DNA of 64,000 nt. Source: Meriones unguiculatus (Eukaryota > Chordata > Mammalia > Rodentia > Muridae). Below, in pieces: positions 21,751 through 32,720 of the stretch. The notes under the pieces are model-generated. The model had not been told where the DNA came from, ran no database searches, and saw only the letters and a program-made list of their open reading frames with translations. How positions within the stretch are numbered: position 1 is the stretch's first letter; every line of letters begins with the position of its first letter. A program made the position numbers and the translations under genes. The DNA is taken from positions 2,984,501-3,048,500 of the forward strand of contig NC_083351.1 in the NCBI RefSeq assembly GCF_030254825.1, read 5' to 3'.

Positions 21751-22479
21751 CTGATGGGCACGCAGGCACTGGATCACTCCACATGCATCAGGTGACCTGG
21801 GGATGATTTAAAGTGCATGAGAGAACGTGCCAAGGCTCTGCACAAACGCAGCGCTTGACCATCTGCCGGTCTCACTGGGAGCTGCTTGAGGTGTTGACAT
21901 TTGACACACCTGAACGTGGGGACTCCAGTGCTCACAAGGCTTCATTTTGCATTCTTGTCATTGAGTCAACGCTGCCAACCAGAGACTGCTTCGTACCAGA
22001 TAGTACATGTTGGACTAGGGACTGGGCCACACAGAGATGCAGTGGGAATCCAGATGCCCAGAAAATCCATCAACACACTGATCAAGAAACAAGACACCCC
22101 ATGAAGAAGAGGTGGGAAGGGGCAACCGTCTGGCCGAGTGGCAGCCTGGGAGAAGGTCGGTGTGGACATAGCAACAGGTCGAGAGGCAATGGCAGGGGAC
22201 ACATGGGAAAGGTAAGTCCAAAGCTGGGCCCTCTGGGTTCTTTGACCACAGAGAAGTGTTAGGCTTTTATTCAAACTTCAGGGAGACTGACAGGAAGCCC
22301 ACCACAGCAACTGCAGGAAGAATGAACGGAAAGGAAAGCCAAAGAGGAGCTGGAGTCTGACTTTGCCTGAGCAGGGACTCCAGGAGGATGAGCCCAGCAG
22401 CAGGTACCGTGGGGGCAGGGAGCCCCCAGGGAGCAGCACAGAGGCATATGCTGTGGCAGCTGCAGGCCCTCCCCCGGTG
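21751..22479. other. Unassigned unique sequence
   Basis: A 149-codon plus-strand frame (21813-22262) and a minus-strand frame overlap here. Neither shows a domain, signal or coiled coil I recognise. I treat both as chance frames. Confidence 0.4.
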
Positions 22480-22830
22480 TGGAGATAAGTAAGGAATTAT
22501 AAAGCCCGTTTTCCGCAGAAGGAGTCGCTCCCATCATAATGAAGGCTGAAGGCTGGATGGTGTTACTCTTTACGAGGACTTTTGTTTCTGTCAGTGGTTT
22601 TTTACTAATTACCATAAGTATCGTCCATTTAGGATTTTGCCGTAATTCCAGTCCCTATTAGTGTGTAAGCGGTGCCTTATCTTTGCCGCAAGCTACTGTT
22701 TATTCATGGGACGAGACAGTACATCACGGGCATTGTCACATCAAATAAATGTTTTTTGTATTACATTGTATGCGGTAAGAATGGGCCAGAAGTGATTTGC
22801 CAAATAGGAAGTGCATTTGAAAGTGAATTT
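22480..22830. promoter_or_regulatory. Candidate conserved non-coding element
   Basis: AT-rich DNA that nevertheless retains about ten scattered CpGs, without any repeat signature. It includes TAAT motifs (for example 'actaattaccat' near 22604-22615). CpG retention outside an island, with homeodomain-type motifs, is compatible with constraint. This is inference only. Confidence 0.25.
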
Positions 22831-23284
22831 TGAATTTTAAAGAAAACTCACTTGCTCCTGCTTGGTGTGTATGACAGGGTGCCTTGCGTTCCAACTTTTA
22901 TCTTTTGGGATTCTGCCTTCAGGAAATGTGAGCTGACTGCTGGGGTGAGACCTCAGAGAGGGAGGGGCTCATTCACAGCTCTTCCAGGTCACCAAGGGAC
23001 AACGGTGTCCACTGTCACTCTGTATTGAGTGGGCATCGAGCAGGCTTACCAGAGCCACGAGGCCTCCATTTCTCCACATCTCACTGTCAGCTACCCAGCG
23101 AGTCAAGCTGGAGCCATGCGGAAATCAAGCCGACCTGTTTTGCAGAGCTTAACTGCCCAGGTGCCGTTAGGATTCGGAGCAGGGCTTTTAGGAGCTACCA
23201 AATGGAGCATACATCTGCAGGGACCCGGGGAGGGCTCACCTCCCTACATCTAGGAGAGACACATATGGAAGCAGACAGATGTTT
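22831..23284. other. Unassigned unique sequence
   Basis: Nothing recognisable. Confidence 0.4.
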
Positions 23285-23415
23285 CAGATGGGGATGGCCA
23301 GACTAATGTGCAGTTCCTGAATCTGCAGAGACGCAATGTTCTGTCATTAAACATTCATTTAGGGCCATCCTCGTCAGAAACAATGTAACGGAGCCACGAG
23401 CCTAGATGACAAATG
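23285..23415. repeat. Diverged duplicated segment, copy B
   Basis: Partner of 12729-12860 in the same orientation, about 10.5 kb away. The shared blocks occur in the same order. Homology fades on both sides, although weak similarity may extend about 40 bp further on each. Confidence 0.6.
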
Positions 23416-23664
23416 CTGCTTTGTGGACATAAAATATTAAAGCGGCAGCCTTGACTTTCTCCATCTGACCCTTTGTGGAAGTGCTTGGACGGGCCAGCAT
23501 TCTTTTGTGGTCTCAGAGCTTACTCCTGTGGAGTTTTACCAGGTGCTGCATTTGTGTTGGACATGCCACAGGCAAAAAGGGATGGATGGTCCACAGACAC
23601 ATGCAGCCACTGGAGAAGCCACCAGGAGGACATTGTGTGCGTTTGAGAATAAATTCAATACGGG

Positions 23665-23880
23665 CTGCAGGCACGGCTCAGCAGGTAAGCGCACAGGCTT
23701 TTCTTCTGGTTTCCTATGTTCAATTCCCAGCAACCTTCCCAGGCAGGTCACAGCTGTCCATAGTTCCTGCTCCAGAGGGTCTGACTCCTCTGGTCTCCAT
23801 GAAATCCTGCATTCATGGGCACATACCCACGTGTACACACACATGCACACACTTAAAAATAATAAAAATAAATATAGGAG
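23665..23880 (+). repeat. B2/B3-class SINE
   Basis: 'cacggctcagcaggtaagcg' head, 'gttcaattcccagcaacctt' B-box region, 'gtctgactcctctggtctcc' body, CA-rich stretch and 'aataataaaaataaatata' tail. Confidence 0.85.
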
Positions 23881-24149
23881 AATAAATTCAATTAATCAGG
23901 ACGTGTCTCAATAAACCACAGCCTTCTTGCTAAGCTTTGATTTAAAATGAATTATGTTTTTAAGCTTCCCTGGAATGTTGGACATTTATCTGCATGTTAT
24001 CATGCCATTTTCAAAGCTTAAGAAATGCACTATACTCCATGAAATTCTTTCTTAGGCAAAGACTTTATAATGTGATAACTAGGCCCAGGGAAAGGTGAAT
24101 AAATGTCTGTTCATCCCAGATAAAGAACCAAAGGAGTGATTCTACCTAA
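23881..24149. other. Unassigned AT-rich sequence
   Basis: AT-rich. No gene or repeat recognised. Confidence 0.4.
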
Positions 24150-24520
24150 ATGCAACTAGGTAAAACAATTTGAGTTTGATGGTGTTAGTTAAAGGAGTGC
24201 AGAAGAGGGGTGATTTAAGGAGCAACAATGATCCAAAAGCAGCTGCATGGTGGAAAGCCTACTCCAGCATTGGTGACAGCTCACAAAAGCTGGAAGTGCA
24301 GATCTCTCTGTGTAAGGTGCAGGCAGCCAACAGGTTTGAGAGCTTCCTCACTTCAACAGCACCGCTCATATAACCTGAAGGGTATCTTATGATTCTGCTG
24401 TGTTTCAGGGGCTTCCTGAGACTTTTAAGTTGCTGACTTCTGAATCCTATCTCGCCTCCCTCCAGGATGAAATGTTTCAATTCAGGAGATTGCTGCGCAG
24501 CATAATTAATTAAAAACCAG
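24150..24520 (+). repeat. Possible old interspersed repeat, copy 1
   Basis: Shares 'CTTCCTGAGACTT' (24411-24423) and 'GAGATTGCTGCGCAG' (24486-24500) with 42690-42880 in the same order ('CTTCCTGAGACTT', 'GAAATTGCTGCACAAC'). Weaker similarity lies upstream around 'acagctca'. Probably two copies of one family I cannot name. Confidence 0.35.
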
Positions 24521-25884
24521 TTCAGTGACATCCACATTTGTTATTCTTGGCTTACAGGCTCAGATGAACCTGCTTCTCCATTCTGCACCTTGAGTTCTTT
24601 GCAATCATTTTGGAAATCTGCCTGTCTTAAAAATAGTTCAGAGGATTTTGCATAAGTTATTTGCTGATATTTTTGTAAACAAAACTCTCAGTAAGTAGGA
24701 AATTGAGGAATCTGCTGGAATTCAGCCACCTCAGTGAGGTCATGTGTCTATATTGCAACAGCATCCAGACTTTGAACGTCAGCCCTGTCTGCCTATCAGG
24801 CCAAGGCTTGAGACATACATCTGTGTCCACTGCACATATCTTCCCACTGGCACAGTGAGAGTTTCATATTTATTGAGCTGAATGAGAGTAAAAAGCCTTT
24901 TTTTTTTTTTTTTCACAAATAAGTTGCTTAAATGATTGCTGCAGAAAGAATTTCCTGGATACAGACCAAAGAAGAACCTACAGAGAGCTGACCAAGCTTC
25001 CACAGAAGGACTGGAGTGGCATCTGCTGAGCATGAGCCGGGCACTGCCCTGGTGCCCAGCGCCACAGTCTTGGCTACCTTTAAGAGTCTCCCTAGAGCAT
25101 CAGTCAAATGCCACTCACCGCAGTCTCTTGAAGGAGTCTGCTCAGCTGCCGCCAGGAGTGCCATGAGCAGGTGTTTTCAAGCATGTCTTTTCCCCAAGCT
25201 CTAGAGAGAGAAGCCCCGAGTCAGGCTGTGGGCAGCTTGGTTCCTGATGCTGCTGCTCTCTCCAGCTGGCTAAGCATGCCTTCTCACTGCATCCCACTGG
25301 CCTTTTCTGTATGTGAACACGTCTCTGGCTGATCTTCCTGTCCCAAAAGGAACAAAATCTTATGGTACCAGGACCCCACTCTAATACTTAACCAACCTTA
25401 CTGACCTTCTAAAAGAGCCTGTGACTTCTAAAAGAGTCACAGTCCAGACACAGGCTTCCATATCTGAATATTTGGAGGACCCTGATAGATGCCTATTATC
25501 CCTTTGAAAAATAAAATTAAAAGCTACAAAATTATCAGATATTGTTGGAATGACTGTGTATAACTCTTAACTTTGGCATAGCTGACATTTAACAAAATGC
25601 ATGCTGATTTGAGGTGTGCACTTGCATGTCTATAGGATCTCGCCTGATCCGTTTGCTCCTGCCTGGCTTCTCCTTGCACTGCGATTCACCAGTCTGTACT
25701 GCCACACACAGTACTGGCCCGTTCCCTTCAGGCCCGAGTACGGTTCCTTACCTGGTGGCCGGTCACTGTTAGCATGGTTTATACCTTGCTAGACTTCTAC
25801 ATTTAAGTTCTCTGTGCTGTTATGTTTAAAGTAGATCCTCTAGGCTGCCTGTTCTTGGGTCTTGATCTTTGTTATCTAATCTGA
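24521..25884. other. Unassigned unique sequence with T-run
   Basis: Includes a poly-T run (24898-24914). No gene or named repeat is recognised. Confidence 0.4.
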
Positions 25885-26190
25885 CTTAGTCAGTTGTTGC
25901 CATAATAAAAGACCCTAAACTGTAAGGCATATGAACAAGAAACTCCTGCCTCTTAAGTGGCACTGTATTTCTTAATGAGGTTGGGGTAGAGGCAATGTGG
26001 CAGGGTTCTTGTGAGAGCTCTCTTCCTGCGTAGCAGGTCATGGATCTTCATGCAGGAGAGGGCTCTCCGGAGGTGCCCTGTCCTGTTCATGAAGGCTCTA
26101 CCCTCAATATCGCAATATCTCTCAAGACCCTTAACTATTAATGCTGTAATATTTGAACAGGAGTAGGATTTTGACACAAATTTCAAAAGA
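25885..26190 (-). repeat. Old MaLR/MLT-like LTR, diverged
   Basis: 'cagttgttgccataataaaa' at the left resembles the complement of an LTR 3' end. 'gaacaggagtaggattttga' with 'cacaaatttc' near 26155-26183 resembles the complement of the start of an MLT/MST-type MaLR LTR. Divergence is high. Confidence 0.45.
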
Positions 26191-26194
26191 TATA

Positions 26195-26432
26195 TCTTAT
26201 TTTTAAGTATATGTATGTGTGTCTGTATGGTATGTGTACCTGAGTCCAGGTGCCTTTAAAAGGAAAGATGAAGAGAGAGAAAGAGAGAGACAGAAAGAGA
26301 GAGAGAGAGAATCTGGTATCCTGGACAAGAGTTACAAGCAGTTGTGAGGCATCCATCATGAGTGCTGGGAACTGAGCTTGGGTCTTCTGCAACACATGAT
26401 ATTAGCTGCTGAGCTTTCTCTCCATGTCCTAA
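26195..26432 (-). repeat. B2/B3-class SINE containing (GA)n
   Basis: Reverse-strand SINE with 'gtgctgggaactgagcttgg' (26361-26380) and 'gctgagctttctctccat' (26409-26426). A GA-rich microsatellite (26268-26310) lies within its tail half. Confidence 0.82.
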
Positions 26433-28091
26433 ACCTACGGAAACAGAAGCAGCCATTTTTGTTGTTGTTTATTTAACTTTTTGTTGATTTTTTTTTGTAG
26501 ATTTCAAATCATGCACCCCAATCCCACTCATCTCCCCATCCCTTTTTACCCACTCTCCCCCCTTGCTCCCCTAAAGAAAAAACAATCTCATTGTGGAAGT
26601 TGTAGTGTGTCACAGTGTGTCCCACAGTGCACTCTTTTGTCCACGTATTTGCTTGCCACGTTCATTGCAATGAGACATTGGTCTGGTCCCTCTCTGGCTG
26701 CAACACTCAGGAGAGGGGCCTTGCACCTTGCCTGGGCAGCACAAGTGAGCTGGCCCGCTGGTGTGGGTGACGGTGAGCCAGACCCAAACGCACGACAGTG
26801 GGGAAATGCAGCCCCTGCTTCTTGCCTGTTGGTGTGGTGTAGTTTGAAGCTACACTATCAATACTGGATCCTCACTGGGACTCCTCTCAGTTGCTCTGCA
26901 CCATGGAGATCCTGCAGCTTTGGCTCTGTAAGGGCCGGCACCCTCATGGGCTTCTGCACTTCATCAAAGGAGTTGATGTTGGGGTGGGCCAACTCAAACC
27001 CGGGATCAGGGCCTTGGTGGTAGCTGACTTCGTCAGCCTGCCCACTCTCTCACACTCACCACACATGGGAAGGGGCATGGGGGCTGGGGAGGAGGGTATC
27101 TCTTACTTGCCCACACCACCACCCAGCAGAAAAATTGTGGGGCCGGCTCTCCCACACTCATGCCTTCGGGACCGGCTCAGTTTTGCCCCTGCCACCAAGG
27201 TCAACTCAACTGTGCTGCCCAGGGACAGCTCTCCCACTATCACGATCCTGGGGCCAGCTCTTCCCCCTGCTTCAGGTGGCAATGGTGTGTGTGGGGCGGG
27301 GGGTCATCTCTCCTTTACTCATGCTACCACACTGCAGATGAGTGGCAGGGCCGTCTCTCCCAGTCTCACCCTCAGCTCATCCATAGCTCCCACAACCAGA
27401 GACAGTTCTGTTGTGGCTCCTCAGCGAGTGTGTGTGTTTGAGTGTGTGTGTTTGGGTGCTCTCCTGAGTGCTGCAGCTGGTGAGGGGGCAGGGCCAGCTC
27501 TCACACCATGCCCAGACAACATGTGGGGTCAGTTCTAGCTCTCAGACATCAAGATGGCTCAGGCAGCAGCCCAGGCCATGGCATCTGCCTGGCCTTTGGT
27601 TGTGGCAGAGACTGCTGCTGCAGGGCCATGGAGCCAGGCATGGTCCTCCGCAGCGGCACAGGCCAGGACCTCACTACAACCTTAGGTAGCATCACCGACT
27701 ACTCCCACCAGGCTGTTCCTCACGACCCTGGAGACTCCAGTTCTGCCCCTCATCCCTGCGCACGCATCCTCTTCCCCCTCTCTCTCTCACCGCCACTTAC
27801 TTCCTCCTCTCAGTGGTCCCCAGGATCCCTGGGGACTAGGTCTAGGTGTGTCTCAGGAGTGGTCTCAGGAGTGCTCTGCCCTGCCCAGCTGTGTGTTGCT
27901 GGGTCGGGGTAATCTCAGGCATGGTCTGCCACGTGTGCCTGAGCGGCACCAGGCCAGGTTGTCTTAGGCCTGCTTCAAGCCTGCAGCCCTGGGATGGGAG
28001 TCATTTCAGATATGGTCTGCCTCCCAGGTCTGCAGCGCCAGACTGGTGGCCATGTCAGGCTAAGCAGTCCTGTTGTTGACTACGAAATGGG

Positions 28092-28679
28092 TGTTGGGCT
28101 ATGTAGTATTTATTGTTTGTCCTATAATTAATTATTGTGGTGGTATTGTTTAACTGCTATCACAATTAACAACACACAGACACCTGTTAAATGTTATCAT
28201 TGCCTTTTTTACCTTGGAGTGGGTAGATATCTCCACCTATGCTGTCTCAATAACTTCACCATCCACCTCCCAGCCCCCATCCAATGCCATCCACCTTAAC
28301 CATCCTCATCTGGGCTGCCCTCCACCCATAATGTTACAAGTACTTGCTGTATTCTTCATCTGGGACTTTTCACCATTATTGGAGTCCTTCCTCCTGGCCC
28401 ACGTGGCCCCTTCTCCACACTAACCCGTCACGGCGTCCTCCTTGCTCCTCTCTTCCCGTCCTTCTGTGTTCTCCCGTGATTCTCCTCAACCCAAAACCCA
28501 AGAACCTTAGCCACAACTACCCTAATCTGCCCTGCTCAGGCTTTAGGCCTTTTAATCAACCCATCCGGTATAATGTCTTAGACGGGTTTACACGAAAAGG
28601 ATAATTGTATCCAGCAATAACCAGATCTTGAGGACCAATAATTAGCATCAAAATATAAGCATCAGACCAACCTCCAACA
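28092..28679 (-). mobile_element. Solo LTR inserted in L1
   Basis: 588 bp. On the minus strand it begins TGTTGGAGGTTGG and ends AGCCCAACA, with an AATAAA signal ('caataaatac') about 20 bp from the end. A TG...CA terminal pair and U3-R-U5-like layout support an LTR. The class is probably ERV, subfamily not named. No convincing target duplication was seen. Confidence 0.6.
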
Positions 28680-29343
28680 TGGTCCATTCTTAACCATGAA
28701 ATTTCTGCCTTTTAACTTGTGTGCTTAGGCCATTTACATTTAAGGTGATTACTGGTATGCTTAAGTTTGAGTCCATCAACTTGCTACTTGTGTTTTATTT
28801 GTGACAACTTTATTGTAAGGAGATTTTTAACTAAGAGAAGATGCTTGTGGAGTTATCTTTGAGTGCTCTCTACTCTGTATTTCTTTTCTTCTTCCCAAAG
28901 CAATTCCTTTAACACATTTTTTTTTTGTGATAAGTTTTTTGCTTTCCCCTGTCCTGCTTGATTTTATCTGAGTATAAATCCACTTCACCCTTAACTTGTT
29001 CTTTCTGCACCTAAGTCTTTCATTTTTCTCTTTTTGTTCTTGGAAGTTTTTTATTTTTTTATTCGGGGGGGAGATGTTCCTGAACATTTTGCTTACAATA
29101 TGTCTTTATTTCATTTCTTTGGTTAACATGAATTCCCTGTGTTTCATTTTTCACTTATTTATCTGAACCTTATCATCTGAGGGTTTAGAATTCTGACCAA
29201 ATAAGAACACGTCTTGTCCGTTACCTCTGATTGACTCTCTCCCTTCTCTTTGGTATCTTATTATACATCTATAAGAAAACTTAAAATTCACAGATTGTCC
29301 TTTTAAGGTTTCATCTTCTTCCTGATATTTCATTTAGAATGTC

Positions 29344-29768
29344 TGATGGTTGCTTTTAATTGTCAACCTGGAAGAGTGTCTTGATGAGGGGTAGTCTAGA
29401 TCACATGGTCGTTGGACATGCATGTGGAGACTGTCTTGATTGCATTAATTGATGTGGGGAGCCTCATTCCACCGTGGGCAGCTCCGTATTCTAAGAGTAA
29501 AGAATATGAGTTGAGTGGTGGGTGTGGATGCATTCACGTCTCTCTGTTCTTGAATGCAGACATGATGTAGCTGACCACCTCAAGTCCCTGCCCTGACGTC
29601 AGTTCCTGCTTTAGTGCACTCTGACCTGGAACTGAAGTCCCTGCCCTGACTTCAGTTCCTGCTTTAGTGCACTCTGACCTGGCACTGTAAATTAGCATAA
29701 AGCCTTTCTCCCGGAAGATGCTTTTTATTCAAGTATTTTAGCACCGCAACAGAAATAAAACTAAAGCA
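29344..29768 (+). mobile_element. MaLR-type LTR inserted in L1
   Basis: Begins TGATGGTTGCTTTTAATTGTC and ends near ACTAAAGCA. It has 'ttgatgtggggagcctcatt' and 'gtatttagcaccgcaac'-type 3' sequence. L1-like AT-rich sequence lies on both sides. Confidence 0.75.
29582..29687 (+). repeat. 53-bp tandem duplication in LTR
   Basis: Units 29582-29634 and 29635-29687 are nearly identical (AAGTCCCTGCCCTGAC...). They differ at two or three positions, including CG versus TT. Confidence 0.93.
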
Positions 29769-30030
29769 GAAATCTTGTATTAAATTTTCAAATTCCCTAA
29801 TTGTTTCATTTGCAAATTCTAATGGACTCTTTAAATTATAAGGTACATTACATTGTAGCTCCACTCCACCTTAGAAATTATGTCTTTTAAAACACATCTT
29901 CTATGTCTTGATGTTTTGATCCTAGAATAGTATATGATTATTTTAATTTTCTTGTCTGGTAACTTTATCGTCTCTATAAGCTCTGAGTCAGTTTTAATTA
30001 TGGTTTTCCCTCCCAGCATGTCATAATTTT

Positions 30031-31655
30031 TGCCCTTATTAATTTGAGAGATGCCGAGCTTTACATGTGTGGAGATGGATGTTTAGTGTAGAAACAGTTC
30101 AGACCTTCCCAGCGTTTCTTTCAAGCTTGTTAGACCAAGCACAGCAGCATGCAGGCTGTCGCTACTGATTTCCCATAATTGTGAGACACCCGTAAGAGTG
30201 ATGTGCCCAGATACTCGCAATAACTTTTCCAGTCAGCCTCCTGGTAGGAAGCTTTGTCCAGCCCCACGTAAGTGCTGGGAGCTTACTCTTATAGGCCCTA
30301 AGACAGACTGGCCTGGGTGGTAGGAATCACCTTCTGTGCAGATGTACAGAGCTGCCCTTCTGGTAGATTCTCAGCCTACACCCCAAGTTCCAGTCTCCCG
30401 GATACCCATGACTCCTCAACGAGGTCCCCATCTGCCCTGTGTTCTTTTCCTTGTTGCCACTGAGCAAGGCAACGTAGGTAGGGAAGCCTTTGTTGGGGTC
30501 ACTGTTTGAAGGCACAGTGTGTCATGACAGGGACCGCATGCTGCCAGGATCCTGAGGTCACATATCACACACAGTCAGGAAGCAGAGAGATGGATGCTAG
30601 CTCTCAATGCGCTTTCTACCCTCGTACAGGGGCGTTCTCCTTGTCTTGTTTTTGTTTGTTTGTGTGTGTGTTTTTAGTATTCTCGGGCTGACAGTTGGTG
30701 TGAACGGCCACACGGCCCAGATCCAATGCAACCAAGTGTCTTCTGGAATGGCCTGCAAGTATTTAAGGGGAAGACACGCACCGAGCCCCAGCTATAGGAA
30801 GCTGGGGCTGTGCTGATGGCATCTTGGGTAGCCGCTTGAGATCTTTCCCAGGGTACTCGTGCTGCAGCACCTTGAGGCAAAACCCGACACGCAGAGCCAG
30901 GGCACACAGCCTGGGTTGCTGTCCCGGGACACTCGGTACAGTCAGGCTTCCTGATACCTCTTCACAGATCAGAGGAGCCTTTGTAGCAAACACCTTTAAT
31001 CTACAGATCACCCCGTCCTCTCAAGCAGCTGCCTTTGGTTAATGGGAAGCGGGGACCCTTGTCATCTTACCAGAGCAGACATGCTTCTCTGCGCCTCATC
31101 ACGGGGGCATCTGCCACCAGCCTTTCTAAAGGATGTGGTATTGATTTCTTTCCCAATCAAAGTGCACCAAATGCCTACAGGGTGTTTGGGATGTTGTGCA
31201 AGAACAGAGTTGGGGCAACAGCAGTCTTCTTTCAAGATAGTCTTGAAGTCTCTCAGGTGGCGGGAGGTGGGGTCGTCCTTCCACCAGGAAGGGGAGAAAG
31301 GCAACAGCAGGTCCAAGTGTGACGGAGGTGCAACACAGGGCCCCAGCCAGCCTCTGCTTCGTGTCAGACGCTGCGGTACAAGGCTGGCTCAGTGTCCACA
31401 GGGGTGGCCTCCAGGTCCCCCTGTGCTGGCTTTCATTCTAAGAACGAAGTTGGCCTAGTCACACCTGGCATTCCTTTTCCACTCCTGGGAGTTTGTGCTC
31501 ACAGCACAGAAGACAGAGAGAGCGTGACAAGGACTTCCCCGTGAAATGGGCGCCTTGACACAGGGCTGGGAACGAGCCTCCTCTGAAGACATCAGCTGCA
31601 GGATGGAAATGCACAGCTGAAGTCCCATTCAGCCGCAGCAAAACATTCAAATGCT
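30031..31655. other. Unassigned unique sequence
   Basis: No gene or named repeat. Frames at 31035-31458 (to 138 codons) overlap with an opposite-strand frame and carry no known features. Confidence 0.4.
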
Positions 31656-31950
31656 TCGCATTCATAACCTCGACAAGAACAGGCCAGACCGGAATGCTAA
31701 ATATTCATCTGTATCAGAGCCTTTGCTCCTAATCATGTTTGATAATGAATGGAGAGAAGTGGGAATATCAGAATAGTTGACCTTTCACAGGACTGTGACT
31801 GGAAGAGCAGCAGAGAGCTGTGTGCTAACCACTGCTCGTTCATGCCACCCCTCTGATTAATTTAATTGTAGGAAATAATGATGGCTAATTTAGCTGATGG
31901 ATTTCTACGGGCTTAATTGACTCCCAAGTTCTTTGGTCCAGTTTGTTACA
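31656..31950. promoter_or_regulatory. Candidate conserved non-coding element
   Basis: Non-repetitive and dense in homeodomain-type TAAT/ATTA cores: 'cctaatcatg', 'gattaatttaattg', 'ggctaatttag', 'cttaattgac'. This texture is typical of developmental enhancers; conservation cannot be tested here. Confidence 0.3.
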
Positions 31951-32523
31951 TTGTATCAGCTGTCTGGTATACAGAGGACAGAAAAGTAACATGTGTATAC
32001 TTCCCTTAAAAGGTTTTAGGAATCTGTAGTCAACTCCTGTAACACTCCCCCCACACACACACACCCCAGAGGCTGAGTCCGGAAGGATTATGAGTTCCAG
32101 GATTGTAGTTCTGTCTCAACAACAATAAATGCTTTATCAGAATGTAACATGGAGGCAAACACACGTTCAGTCGCTCAGCAAAGGCTTGCTGAGAATCCTG
32201 TGGAGGCACTCTGGGAATTCCCAACAGCTCCTGTGAGCAAGGCTCTGACAGATGGACCACGCATACTGTGCGCTTGTTATATGAGAGAACAAATGAGGAG
32301 CGTGTGAGTGAGTGAGCACATGAACGGATTTGGAACCAGAAGAATCACTGTAGAGATTTTTACTATCTCTAAGAGTGTTTTCAAGAGCAGTGAAGACTTG
32401 ATGTGAGGTAAATGAAGGAGGGAGGTTACCCTGGAGTCTGAGTGTTTGCCTGAATGTGTAAACCTAAGTATGGGTTGAGGTGAGGGTGTCTCACAGAGCA
32501 ACAGGAGGAAATGCCATAAAAGC
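31951..32523. other. Unassigned unique sequence
   Basis: Includes a short CA run near 32053-32064. Nothing else recognised. Confidence 0.4.
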
Positions 32524-32650
32524 GTGGGCACTTCCTGACAGAGCAGAGAGTGGGTACTTCCTGATAGGGCAGAGAGTGGGCACTTCCTGACAGAGCAGAG
32601 AGTGGGCACTTCCTGACAGAGAAGAGAGTGGGCACTTCCTGAAACAGGCA
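32524..32650. repeat. 26-bp minisatellite
   Basis: Units start at 32524, 32550, 32576, 32602 and 32628 (last partial). Each contains GTGGGCACTTCCTGACAGAG with few changes. More degenerate 'acttcct' copies continue to about 32720. Confidence 0.95.
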
Positions 32651-32720
32651 CTTCTCCTAAATATAAGAGTTTGGGAACTTCCTAACACAGGAGCATGGGT
32701 ATTTTCTGACACATGCTTCC

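Larger units (their letters stand above)
26455..30030 (-). mobile_element. L1 element, antisense, broken by two LTRs
   Basis: Read on the minus strand, the right part (28680-29343 and about 29769-30030) resembles L1 ORF2. An example is the complement of 'ggccatttacatttaaggtg' at 28728-28747. The left end (26455-26560) is an L1 3' terminus with the complement of 'gggatggggagatgagtggg' and 'aaaaagttaaataaac'. The GC-rich 26700-28090 stretch, with reiterated 'cagctctccc', is probably 3' untranslated sequence. Two LTRs interrupt it. ORF2 is badly decayed and most of it is missing. The plus-strand frames at 26481-27538 are antisense to this and are not genes. Confidence 0.65.

Noticed and set aside
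21813..22262. 149-codon frame
   Set aside because: No recognisable domain, overlapped by opposite-strand frames, no conserved features.
26481..27538. Plus-strand frames of 180 and 215 codons
   Set aside because: Antisense to an L1 3' region with reiterated GC-rich motif; no known domain and no exon signals.
32524..32650. CRISPR-like regular repeats
   Set aside because: Units are directly adjacent with no spacers, and the DNA is mammalian; this is a minisatellite.
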